From Rickettsiales bacterium (GTDB taxonomy: Bacteria > Pseudomonadota > Alphaproteobacteria > Rs-D84), in assembly GCA_031267375.1 (NCBI GenBank), contig JAIRZE010000058.1, positions 1-5,347 of the forward strand: DNA of 5,347 bases, given 5' to 3'. Made by a program: the position numbers and the translations under genes. The notes under the pieces were generated by a model that worked only from the letters and a program-made list of their open reading frames with translations, searched no databases and had not been told where the DNA came from. Position 1 is the stretch's first letter; each line of letters begins with the position of its first letter. Shown here piece by piece: positions 1 through 5,259 of the stretch.

Positions 1-706
1 GAAAATAGAATATTGCGAACAGCCACCCGCCGACCAAAGTTATATGAAATCCGCTGATGGAAAAAACGTGATTTATGCCCGCCGCTTTCCAGGCGTTGTC
101 TTCCGCTGCCGTCAATGTATGCTTGTACCCCAGCACCAGCGAATCAAACAGCGGCGACTGCAATTTATTATGCAAATAATTGCGCAGATAATTTATAGAG
201 TTTTCCGGCGCGGACTTTTCTATGCTGATTTTCGTTATGAATCCCGTCGCCGAAATATTATGAAAGAAAGACCACTGCGCCATATCAAATCCGCCGGGCA
301 GATCCGCGCCGTTTGGCGGAAATAATGTTGCGGTTATCGCCACTGTGTCGCCGATATTCGGAAGAGTTGTGGTGTCTGACAATGACAGACGATAATTTCC
401 GATAAATAATCTGACCTTGTCCGGCAGCCAGTCTATGTCGTCCACCCTGCCGGTGATTTCCGCGCCGCGCAGAGGGTATGCTATTTGCGTGGTTCCGAAA
501 TTGCGCGTGTACGCGGTGGAATAGAAAAATCCAAAGCAGGTAATAAACAACAAAGAATAGACAATGGATTTCCTTCGGAAAACGAATGCATTTGCGGCGA
601 ATAATATTGCAAAGCATATCGGCATCGCTATGGCGGGCTCAAAAGGCAGTGCGAAATAGAGCGCAATGCCGATTGCAAATCCGATAAGATTAAATAAATT
701 CCGCAT
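1..706 (-). CDS. comEC: ComEC/Rec2-family DNA-uptake channel protein, N-terminal part (runs off the left edge)
   Basis: Reading the minus strand from the ATG at 706-704 gives an open frame of 235 codons to the window edge, so the C-terminus is missing. ComEC is the inner-membrane channel that carries single-stranded DNA into the cytoplasm during natural transformation. Seen: hydrophobic segments at residues about 5-25, 28-43 and 48-64; a soluble stretch at about 75-165 matching DUF4131, with FDMAQWSFFHNISATGFI at 140-157 equivalent to the family's 'FD..R.....GI.ATG'; then the start of the Competence domain, LVLGYKHTLT at 190-199 and INHVFSISGFHITLVGG at 211-227, matching the family's 'GL.HLLAISGLH..LV'. 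An in-frame TAA at 715-713 lies two codons before the ATG, which fixes the start. No Shine-Dalgarno is visible in between. No frameshift is seen in the part present. The rest of the Competence domain and any C-terminal metallo-beta-lactamase-like domain cannot be judged. Confidence 0.92.
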   Translation of the reverse strand, partial: MRNLFNLIGFAIGIALYFALPFEPAIAMPICFAILFAANAFVFRRKSIVYSLLFITCFGFFYSTAYTRNFGTTQIAYPLRGAEITGRVDDIDWLPDKVRLFIGNYRLSLSDTTTLPNIGDTVAITATLFPPNGADLPGGFDMAQWSFFHNISATGFITKISIEKSAPENSINYLRNYLHNKLQSPLFDSLVLGYKHTLTAAEDNAWKAAGINHVFSISGFHITLVGGWLFAIFYF

Positions 707-711
707 AATGT

Positions 712-741
712 ATTATAAGGAATAAAATCAGGCGCTTGCAA
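712..741 (-). promoter_or_regulatory. Probable sigma70-type promoter of comEC
   Basis: On the minus strand a TTGCAA (-35, 741-736) and a perfect TATAAT (-10, 717-712) are separated by 18 nt. The last base of the -10 lies 5 nt before the comEC ATG, so the predicted transcript start (about 7 nt downstream of the -10) falls on or next to the start codon. This implies a leaderless or nearly leaderless mRNA. The hexamers are seen; promoter activity is inferred. Confidence 0.55.
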
Positions 742-778
742 TCATAAACTTGTTCACAGGATTTAATATGTTGGCTCT

Positions 779-837
779 GCACTATTGCACTATTGCACTA
801 GTGTACTAGTGCAATAGTGTATCATTACAGTATAACA
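779..837. repeat. Palindromic direct repeat, copy 1 (left flank of the exported-gene pair)
   Basis: Positions 786-837 are identical over 52 bp to 2795-2846, in the same orientation. Each copy contains a perfect 15-bp inverted repeat with a 2-nt loop: CACTATTGCACTAGT at 788-802 and its complement at 805-819. The left part is built from octamers: GCACTATT at 779 and 787, then GCACTAGT at 795. Copy 1 has one more GCACTATT than copy 2. The repeat lies between the metallopeptidase stop (866) and the comEC promoter. On the minus strand it has no U-tract after the hairpin, so it does not look like an ordinary rho-independent terminator. Confidence 0.9.
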
Positions 838-865
838 GTGCGTGTTTGTCAAATTCAGTAAGTTT

Positions 866-1831
866 TTACCGGATTTTTTGTATCTTTTTCATCTTTTTAT
901 ATTTGCCCAGGCTGTAAACATCTTTCAATGTTTTATCAAATTTATCATTTCCCAGGAATTCTCGTAGCACAACATCCCTTCCATTAAAATTAAATGTGAA
1001 TATAATATCAATAGCTTCACGAAGCTTGTCAAACGGGCAAGGCTGTGCGTTTTTGCCAGCATTTTTTTGCGCGAAATTCACTATTTCTTTATTATAATGC
1101 TGTGGATACAAGTTGAAAAATTCATTGGCCGCGCTGCGCAGCATAACCAAAGCCTCTGCCTGTGAAATTGTATCGCCTGGGATAGTTTTTTTTAGATAAT
1201 AATAATATTCCGGAAGCGGCTCATTATCCGCATACGGCCGCAAATTTGCATCCGGATACGCCTTGTTTATATCTTTGCCGATCATTACGCTTTTGCGCAA
1301 AAAAAGATTTTCGCGAAATCTTGCTGATATTTCAAGCGCCGCCGATAAAGTAATCAGATTATGAAATTCAAAGCTTTCCGGATATCCAAGTTTTTTTAAT
1401 TGTTTAATTTTTATATAATGATCATATTCGTGAGCGATGTTTGAAATAAAATTAAAATTAGCAGCATCTATAATCCGCCTTATGCTATTTCTTTCTTGGG
1501 GCGATTCGGTAATCATTTTATTATTGAAAACCAAAAAATTGGCATAGATAGTATTCGTTGCGATATCATAGCTGAAATTTTTTATATCATAAAAATCAGA
1601 AACGCTGTTTATATGTGATGTGTCAATTTTAACATAGAAATCAGCATTTGAAACGGATCTTGAATTTAGTGCATCAATAAAGGAACTGTCGCAACCTGTG
1701 TAAAATCGCTTGTCTTCAAGAATTTTATCCAGATCGTATTCAAAAAGCATTTGCGCGTTTGCTGCATACAAAGCGGTCAGACCGAAAGCAATGGATAAAA
1801 TCCCTTTGCGAAAATAAAATTTTTTGATCAT
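866..1831 (-). CDS. Exported putative HExxH zinc metallopeptidase
   Basis: 321-residue protein I cannot assign to a named family. Seen: a signal peptide at residues 1-26 (Lys/Arg-rich start, hydrophobic core, likely cleavage in ANA|Q), then HEYDH at 134-138, which fits the zinc-binding HExxH pattern and sits in a helix-like context (ISNIAHEYDHYIKI). A third ligand could be Glu167 in ALEISAR, 29 residues past the second His, as in gluzincin-type peptidases. That is an inference, not a family match. Cys47 and Cys265 are the only cysteines, and the C-terminus is Lys-rich. It probably acts in the periplasm or outside the cell. The start ATG overlaps the preceding gene's stop as ATGA (1831-1828) and has no visible Shine-Dalgarno, so expression probably depends on translational coupling to the Cys-rich protein upstream. 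The gene is visibly more AT-rich than pyrG, suggesting accessory DNA. The alternative is a non-catalytic exported protein with a chance HExxH. Confidence 0.75.
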   Translation of the reverse strand: MIKKFYFRKGILSIAFGLTALYAANAQMLFEYDLDKILEDKRFYTGCDSSFIDALNSRSVSNADFYVKIDTSHINSVSDFYDIKNFSYDIATNTIYANFLVFNNKMITESPQERNSIRRIIDAANFNFISNIAHEYDHYIKIKQLKKLGYPESFEFHNLITLSAALEISARFRENLFLRKSVMIGKDINKAYPDANLRPYADNEPLPEYYYYLKKTIPGDTISQAEALVMLRSAANEFFNLYPQHYNKEIVNFAQKNAGKNAQPCPFDKLREAIDIIFTFNFNGRDVVLREFLGNDKFDKTLKDVYSLGKYKKMKKIQKIR

Positions 1832-2544
1832 AAGCTATAAAAACAATCTTGTGTAAAAGCGTATGAACCTGTGGTGTCAGAGCCTGTTTTGCCTTTGCGT
1901 TCAAAGCAGGCGGTTATAGGAACAGCTGGGGCATAAATTGTTGCGTTTGGGGATGCATTTTCTGTTAACATCCAGGTTTCTATGCCAGGGCCGGTAGTTC
2001 CGGTGCCGGGGCATACGGTGCAAGTGCCGGCCGCGCCGGTATCATAATAGCCGCGCGCGCATCGTTGAATGCTTGATACCTTTTGGGCCGATGTGCAATC
2101 ACTATTGAATGTGTACCAAATCGGTGTGCTATAAACTTCTGTATAGGTTGTGCTGCCGGATTTCAAGGGGACGGAATTCAGGTATGCGCCGGCATAGCTG
2201 TTAGCGATGCTAAATGTACTAAAAAAACTTGTTGGATCATCTATATAGCATCCCATATCGCCAAGGGAAACTATGCTTGCGCAATAGCAATGACCGTCAA
2301 AAGAGATTAACTGGCAATTATAAGCGTCTGTCGCCCAACAATCATCAGTGAAGTCTATATATGGCGTGGCATCATAGCCGCCTGATAGATTCTTCATTAA
2401 ACCGTAATTGCAGGCATCGCTTTCTTCTGGGCGATTGCTGTCAATAATCGCATCTGTAACCTGATTGCATTTTGTATTAGCCGCCGCCACCGCGTTTTGC
2501 GTGCAAAATAAAATTAAAGATAAAAAATATAAAAGTTTTTTCAT
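1828..2544 (-). CDS. Secreted Cys-rich protein of unknown function
   Basis: 238 residues from the ATG at 2544-2542. I chose this start because it opens directly on a signal peptide (MKKLLYFLSLILFCTQNAVA, cleavage near residues 20-22). An 18-codon upstream extension to a GTG at 2598 would put a hydrophilic leader before it and run into the intergenic inverted repeat. The mature part has 13 cysteines (26, 45, 69, 77, 86, 88, 99, 150, 162, 175, 178, 213, 234), so it is probably disulfide-bonded outside the cytoplasm. The residue before Cys14 is Phe, so a lipoprotein signal is unlikely. The C-terminal part (162-234) has a distinct pattern: CARGYY, then CTVCPGTG, then a second Cys pair around GSDTTGSYAF. 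From memory this resembles C-terminal modules of Cys-rich secreted proteins in gut Alphaproteobacteria; I cannot check that here. It is the first gene of a two-gene unit, overlapping the metallopeptidase gene by 4 nt. No strong Shine-Dalgarno is seen, only a weak AAGAA just before the ATG. Confidence 0.78.
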   Translation of the reverse strand: MKKLLYFLSLILFCTQNAVAAANTKCNQVTDAIIDSNRPEESDACNYGLMKNLSGGYDATPYIDFTDDCWATDAYNCQLISFDGHCYCASIVSLGDMGCYIDDPTSFFSTFSIANSYAGAYLNSVPLKSGSTTYTEVYSTPIWYTFNSDCTSAQKVSSIQRCARGYYDTGAAGTCTVCPGTGTTGPGIETWMLTENASPNATIYAPAVPITACFERKGKTGSDTTGSYAFTQDCFYSL

Positions 2545-2589
2545 TTCTTGGTCAATTTTTGTACGATTTACTTCGTAAATCATTTGTGT

Positions 2590-2725
2590 CTGGTACACAT
2601 TAAACGACCGTATAAAGTGTACCAGTCAAAGGAAACAAAAATTGCGGATTTCTGGGGTTTTCTGGAAGCGGGAATAATAAAAAACTGGTACACTTTATAC
2701 GGTGGTATAAAGTGTACCAGTTTTT
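2590..2725. repeat. Four-copy inverted-repeat array (GTATAAAGTGTACCAG motif)
   Basis: The motif occurs four times as two dyads. Dyad A pairs 2590-2604 with 2611-2625 (13 of 15 positions). Dyad B is a perfect 21-bp inverted repeat, 2680-2700 with 2705-2725, loop GGTG, ending in T-runs on both strands. The centres are 95 bp apart. The inner copies also form a perfect 20-bp inverted repeat, 2607-2626 with 2684-2703, around a 57-nt spacer with no visible gene, giving a 97-bp terminal-inverted-repeat outline without a clear target-site duplication. Dyad B looks like a bidirectional terminator, yet no gene in the window points into it from either side. It could instead be an operator pair, a small mobile palindrome or both. 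Confidence 0.88.
2599..2629 (-). promoter_or_regulatory. Weak candidate promoter of the exported-gene pair
   Basis: On the minus strand TTGACT (2629-2624) and TTTAAT (2604-2599) are separated by 19 nt, longer than the preferred 17. The predicted start near 2592 would give a leader of about 48 nt to the ATG at 2544. The spacer lies inside the inverted repeat at 2590-2625, so a protein bound to that dyad would cover the promoter. Hexamers are seen; function is inferred and uncertain. Confidence 0.3.
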
Positions 2726-2794
2726 CGCTTTGTTTATGCTGGGATTATAGCGGAAATCACAAACAAAAACAATAAAAAAATCACAGGATTGATA

Positions 2795-2852
2795 TGCACT
2801 ATTGCACTAGTGTACTAGTGCAATAGTGTATCATTACAGTATAACACTATGC
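2795..2852. repeat. Palindromic direct repeat, copy 2 (right flank of the exported-gene pair)
   Basis: Positions 2795-2846 are identical to 786-837, exactly 2009 bp away in the same orientation. The main hairpin pairs 2797-2811 with 2814-2828 (15 bp, 2-nt loop). A second hairpin, ATAGTGT at 2823-2829 with ACACTAT at 2844-2850, shares bases with the first hairpin's right arm, so the two exclude each other. On the plus strand the second is followed by seven Ts and is terminator-like, but no plus-strand gene is seen upstream. The second hairpin is not intact in copy 1, where the sequence diverges after 837. Confidence 0.9.
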
Positions 2853-2875
2853 GTTTTTTTGGTTTTTTTATTCAT

Positions 2876-2904
2876 TTGACCGCAATCGTAAAATTTGCCA
2901 TAAT
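2876..2904 (+). promoter_or_regulatory. Sigma70-type promoter of pyrG
   Basis: TTGACC (2876-2881) and CATAAT (2899-2904) are separated by exactly 17 nt. The predicted start near 2911 leaves a leader of about 17 nt carrying the Shine-Dalgarno AAGGAG at 2915-2920, 7 nt before the ATG. Such a short leader leaves no room for an attenuator, so control of pyrG by leader RNA is unlikely from this promoter. Confidence 0.7.
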
Positions 2905-2927
2905 CAAATCCCATAAGGAGTAATCTT

Positions 2928-4583
2928 ATGGAAAAAAATTTCCACCAATCAAAATACTTATTCATAACCGGCGGCGTTGTGTCGTCTTTGGGCAAGGGCG
3001 TCGCTGCGGCAAGCATCGGCGCCCTTCTTCAATCCCGCGGGTATTCCGTGCATATCCGCAAATTTGACCCTTATCTGAACATAGACCCCGGCACTATGTC
3101 GCCTTTTCAGCACGGCGAAGTTTATGTTACAGACGACGGATTTGAAACCGATCTGGACCTGGGCTATTACGAAAGATTTCTGGGCATAAAATTAAATCGC
3201 AACGATTCTGTTTCCGGCGGCCGCATTTACTGGGATGTTTTGAATGCAGAGCGCCGCGGGGATTATCTGGGCGCCACCGTTCAGACCATTCCGCATATAA
3301 CCAACAAGATAAAAGAGTATATAGGCGTTTCGGCGGAAACGAATTTTGTCATCTGTGAAATCGGTGGAACCGTAGGCGACATAGAAGGCCAGGTTTTCCT
3401 GGAATCCGCGCGCCAATTCGCCAACGACATCGGGCGCCGGAATGTTATGTTTGTGCATTTGACCCTGGCGCCCTATTTGGAAAAATCAGGCGAATTAAAG
3501 ACAAAGCCAACCCAGCAATCAGCGCGCGCCTTGCTGGAAATGGGCATCCAGGCGGATATGCTGATCGTGCGCAGCCCGCGTATGTTGGAGCTGGAAGAGC
3601 GCGAAAAGATAGGGCTCTTTTGCAATCTGCCAGCGCGCCGCATAATTTCCGGAATTGATGTTGATAACATTTATATGATTCCAAAGGCGTACGAGGCCCA
3701 GGATGTTTTCGCAGTGCTGAGCGATCATTTCGGGCTGGAAAATGCGGCGGGCGATATGTCGCGCTTTGAACGAATTGAAAAATATCTGTCCGCAGATTTG
3801 CCGGAAATTGAAATCGCAATGGTTGGAAAATATTTCAATGTTCCCGACGCGTACAAGTCTTTGAACGAGGCTTTGTGGGCCGCCGGCATTCAAAACAATG
3901 TTCGTGTAAAAATCAGAAAGATAGATGCCGAGAAAATAACGGATAAAGATCTGGCCGGCGCGTCCGCTATACTGGTTCCGGGCGGATTCGGCGCCCGCGG
4001 AATCGCCGGCAAGATTTTTGCCGCGAAATACGCGCGCGAAAATAAAATCCCATACCTGGGAATCTGTCTGGGTATGCAGGTCGCGGTTATTGAGTTTATG
4101 CGGAATGTCGTCGGCCACGGCGGTGCGAACAGCACTGAATTTGAAAAGGACTCTGATACCCCGGTCATAGACATAATGCCGGCGCACAATGCGGCGGATA
4201 TGGGCGGGACTCTGCGCTTGGGCGCGTATCCGTGCGTGATTAAATCTGGGACGCTGGCGTATGAAATATACAAAGGGCAAATGGACAAAAGGGCAGATGG
4301 ACAGGAACAAAGCAAAATGTCCATTTGTCCATCTGACCTTTTGTCCATCTCGGAACGCCACCGCCACAGGTATGAATTGCAGATTCGTTATGAGGATGAA
4401 CTGGCGGCGCGCGGCCTGATAATTTCTGGAAAATCCCCGGACGGAACTCTGCCGGAAATTTGCGAGATTCCGGATCATCCGTTTTTCATAGCGGGCCAAT
4501 TTCATCCGGAATTTCAAAGCAGCCCATACACGGGTCATCCGCTGTTCAATGCGTTTATAGAAGCGGCATCACGGAAAGCTTGA
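2928..4583 (+). CDS. pyrG: CTP synthase (glutamine-hydrolysing)
   Basis: Cytoplasmic enzyme making CTP from UTP, ATP and glutamine, the last step of de novo pyrimidine nucleotide synthesis. The 551 residues comprise the synthase domain (about 1-270) and a class I glutamine amidotransferase domain (about 295-545). Seen: the P-loop region GGVVSSLGKGV near the N-terminus, IDPGTMSPFQHGEV, the Mg-binding EIGGTVGD and KTKPTQQSAR of the nucleotide site. The glutaminase triad is Cys380 (GICLGMQ), His526 and Glu528 (FHPEF), and ERHRHRYE lies at 476-483. The catalytic set is complete. The start has AAGGAG 7 nt upstream. Odd point: between IY (447-448) and ISERHRHRYE (474-483) there are 25 residues, where the E. 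coli enzyme has four. A DNA palindrome at 4278-4348 encodes this insertion. A shortening of about 11 residues before MGGTLRLG partly offsets it, so total length looks normal. The 3' end overlaps the convergent RNHCP gene by 29 bp. Confidence 0.98.
   Translation: MEKNFHQSKYLFITGGVVSSLGKGVAAASIGALLQSRGYSVHIRKFDPYLNIDPGTMSPFQHGEVYVTDDGFETDLDLGYYERFLGIKLNRNDSVSGGRIYWDVLNAERRGDYLGATVQTIPHITNKIKEYIGVSAETNFVICEIGGTVGDIEGQVFLESARQFANDIGRRNVMFVHLTLAPYLEKSGELKTKPTQQSARALLEMGIQADMLIVRSPRMLELEEREKIGLFCNLPARRIISGIDVDNIYMIPKAYEAQDVFAVLSDHFGLENAAGDMSRFERIEKYLSADLPEIEIAMVGKYFNVPDAYKSLNEALWAAGIQNNVRVKIRKIDAEKITDKDLAGASAILVPGGFGARGIAGKIFAAKYARENKIPYLGICLGMQVAVIEFMRNVVGHGGANSTEFEKDSDTPVIDIMPAHNAADMGGTLRLGAYPCVIKSGTLAYEIYKGQMDKRADGQEQSKMSICPSDLLSISERHRHRYELQIRYEDELAARGLIISGKSPDGTLPEICEIPDHPFFIAGQFHPEFQSSPYTGHPLFNAFIEAASRKA
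4278..4348. repeat. In-frame palindromic insertion inside pyrG
   Basis: The arms at 4281-4303 and 4326-4348 pair over 23 nt with one mismatch, around a 22-nt loop. The word ATGGACA occurs at 4281 and 4297, and its complement TGTCCAT at 4318, 4326 and 4342. The extra copy at 4318 allows an alternative pairing of 4278-4287 with 4318-4327. The stretch encodes roughly residues 451-473 of CTP synthase, adds about 63 nt (21 codons) relative to the usual family spacing, keeps the frame and carries no stop. The encoded peptide is hydrophilic with one Cys (467), and probably forms a surface loop of the glutaminase domain. Confidence 0.92.
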
Positions 4584-4857
4584 TAATCAGGTCTGTATTA
4601 TCGTTTTCTGCGGACCTTTGACGGCGCTGTTTTCCGCAGCGTTCGCATCTGTGGGTAATCACATATCCGTCGCCCGCAGGCTGGGCCGAAATCGGCCGCA
4701 TCAGGCCGCCGCAATTACTGGCCCTGTCCCCTGGATTCACATCCACGCAGCGCGACCACAGGCATTGCGGGCAATGATTGGTATATCCGTTGCCGCGCAC
4801 CGCCGCGCCGCAATTCGCGCAGGTAAAGTCTTCAATATTGCGAGTGAATTTTTTCAT
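4555..4857 (-). CDS. RNHCP-domain zinc-ribbon-like protein
   Basis: 100 residues from the ATG at 4857-4855. It matches the RNHCP family (named for its Arg-Asn-His-Cys-Pro motif; here TNHCPQC at 26-32), a small group without known biochemical function. Seen: CxxC at 13-16, NHCPxC at 27-32, VDVNPGDRASNCGG at 38-51 and HRCERCGK at 69-76. The four Cys/His clusters suggest one or two structural zinc sites in a cytoplasmic protein. I chose MKKFTRN as the start because family homology begins there; earlier TTG/ATG codons (4896, 4890, 4869) translate palindrome sequence. No good Shine-Dalgarno precedes the ATG, and the palindrome ends 4 nt upstream of it. The gene lies downstream of gapR on the same strand and is probably co-transcribed. 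Its 3' end overlaps pyrG tail to tail. Confidence 0.9.
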   Translation of the reverse strand: MKKFTRNIEDFTCANCGAAVRGNGYTNHCPQCLWSRCVDVNPGDRASNCGGLMRPISAQPAGDGYVITHRCERCGKQRRQRSAENDNTDLIIKLSVMPLL

Positions 4858-4861
4858 AATC

Positions 4862-4932
4862 CAGCCCATAGCCGTCAGCCCACAGCCCATAGTCAAAAAA
4901 GACTGACGGCTATGGGCTGTGGGCTGACGGCT
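4862..4932. repeat. Palindrome filling the gapR-RNHCP intergenic gap
   Basis: Perfect 23-bp arms, 4870-4892 and 4910-4932, surround a 17-nt loop. A second perfect pairing, 4862-4878 with 4903-4919 (17 bp), uses overlapping bases, so alternative folds are possible. Words repeat within the arms: CAGCCCATAG at 4862 and 4883, and CTGACGGCT at 4903 and 4924. The element takes up almost all of the 78 nt between the gapR stop and the RNHCP start. A terminator role is doubtful because no U-tract follows it on the minus strand. Confidence 0.93.
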
Positions 4933-4935
4933 GAA

Positions 4936-5190
4936 TTACAGCCCCAGTGCGTTGCGGTACATCTTGGTAAGCTCGTCCGATTCATCCAACTCGTCCGGGT
5001 CCAATTTCCGAAGCCTTATCATCTGGCGGATATATTTCGGGTCAAAGCCTTCGGACTTTGCCTCGGTAAAAATCTCTTTTATATCCGCCGCAATTGCTGC
5101 GGTTTCTTCGTTTAATTTTTCAATACGCTCTATCAGAGTGATCAGCTGCTTGTTATCAATCGCGCCGTGATTTGCATTTTTTGCTGGCAT
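4936..5190 (-). CDS. gapR: GapR-like nucleoid-associated protein (DUF2312)
   Basis: 84 residues, close to the roughly 90 of Caulobacter GapR. GapR binds overtwisted, AT-rich DNA ahead of replication and transcription and stimulates topoisomerases; it is a characteristic alphaproteobacterial protein. Seen: a variable N-terminus, then a helical, coiled-coil-like stretch (LITLIERIEKLNEETAAIAADIKEIFTEAK, about residues 16-45), followed by GFDPKYIRQMIRLRKLD at 48-64. These align with the family's 'IIDRIERLE.EKA.I...IKEVYAEAKGNGFD.K.L..V.RIRK.D' pattern. The acidic C-terminal helix ends in YRNALGL, like 'LYLSAIG' in Caulobacter. The start has AGGGGG at 5202-5197, 6 nt upstream. A promoter lies at 5220-5247, and the RNHCP gene follows on the same strand after a palindromic spacer. 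Family assignment is firm; that it performs the same role as Caulobacter GapR is inferred. Confidence 0.93.
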   Translation of the reverse strand: MPAKNANHGAIDNKQLITLIERIEKLNEETAAIAADIKEIFTEAKSEGFDPKYIRQMIRLRKLDPDELDESDELTKMYRNALGL

Positions 5191-5219
5191 ACGCTTCCCC
5201 CTTGTGTTTTATGTTTTTT

Positions 5220-5247
5220 ATGATACGATACAAAATCGTAAAATCAA
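5220..5247 (-). promoter_or_regulatory. Probable promoter of gapR (and RNHCP)
   Basis: On the minus strand TTGATT (5247-5242) and TATCAT (5225-5220) are separated by 16 nt. The predicted start near 5213 gives a leader of about 23 nt that includes the AGGGGG Shine-Dalgarno. The palindrome at 5260-5345 lies just upstream and leaves the promoter intact. Confidence 0.5.
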
Positions 5248-5259
5248 GAAAAAAAGGAG

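Larger units (their letters stand above)
2599..2927. other. Divergent intergenic region without a gene
   Basis: This stretch separates the minus-strand exported pair from plus-strand pyrG. It holds most of the four-copy inverted-repeat array, repeat copy 2, two T-runs (2854-2860 and 2863-2869) and the pyrG promoter with its Shine-Dalgarno. Short open frames across it lack ribosome binding sites and recognisable sequence, so I see no coding gene. About 70 bases between dyad B and repeat copy 2 (2726-2794) show nothing I can name. Confidence 0.75.

Noticed and set aside
285..617. Minus-strand open frame of 110 codons starting at 617
   Set aside because: It runs in a different frame across comEC, is rich in Arg and His, and shows no recognisable domain. 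The comEC frame on the same strand has clear family motifs.
2545..2598. N-terminal extension of the Cys-rich protein to the GTG at 2598
   Set aside because: It would place 18 hydrophilic residues before a clear signal peptide and begins inside the inverted repeat, at about the predicted transcript start.
2680..2725. Dyad B as an ordinary rho-independent terminator
   Set aside because: The stem and T-runs fit a bidirectional terminator, but both neighbouring genes point away from it and no gene ends there. The shared motif with dyad A suggests another role.
779..2852. CRISPR array or integron-like array from the repeats
   Set aside because: There are only two copies 2 kb apart, enclosing genes, with no short regular spacers and no cas or integrase gene in the window.
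3519..4538. Long minus-strand open frame (339 codons) opposite pyrG
   Set aside because: It is antisense to a complete CTP synthase whose motifs are intact, and its translation has no recognisable features. It is a coding-strand shadow.
4060..4583. pyrG as a pseudogene because of the inserted palindrome
   Set aside because: The frame is open to a normal C-terminus and all glutaminase catalytic residues are present after the insertion, so the gene is probably functional.
4608..4639. CTGCGGA/TCCGCAG inverted repeat downstream of pyrG as a terminator
   Set aside because: The stem is only 7 bp with an 18-nt loop, no T-run follows, and it lies in RNHCP coding sequence, so it is probably chance.
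4618..5115. Plus-strand open frame of 165 codons across the RNHCP and gapR genes
   Set aside because: It reads through the palindrome and antisense to two genes with strong family matches. No ribosome binding site or domain is seen.
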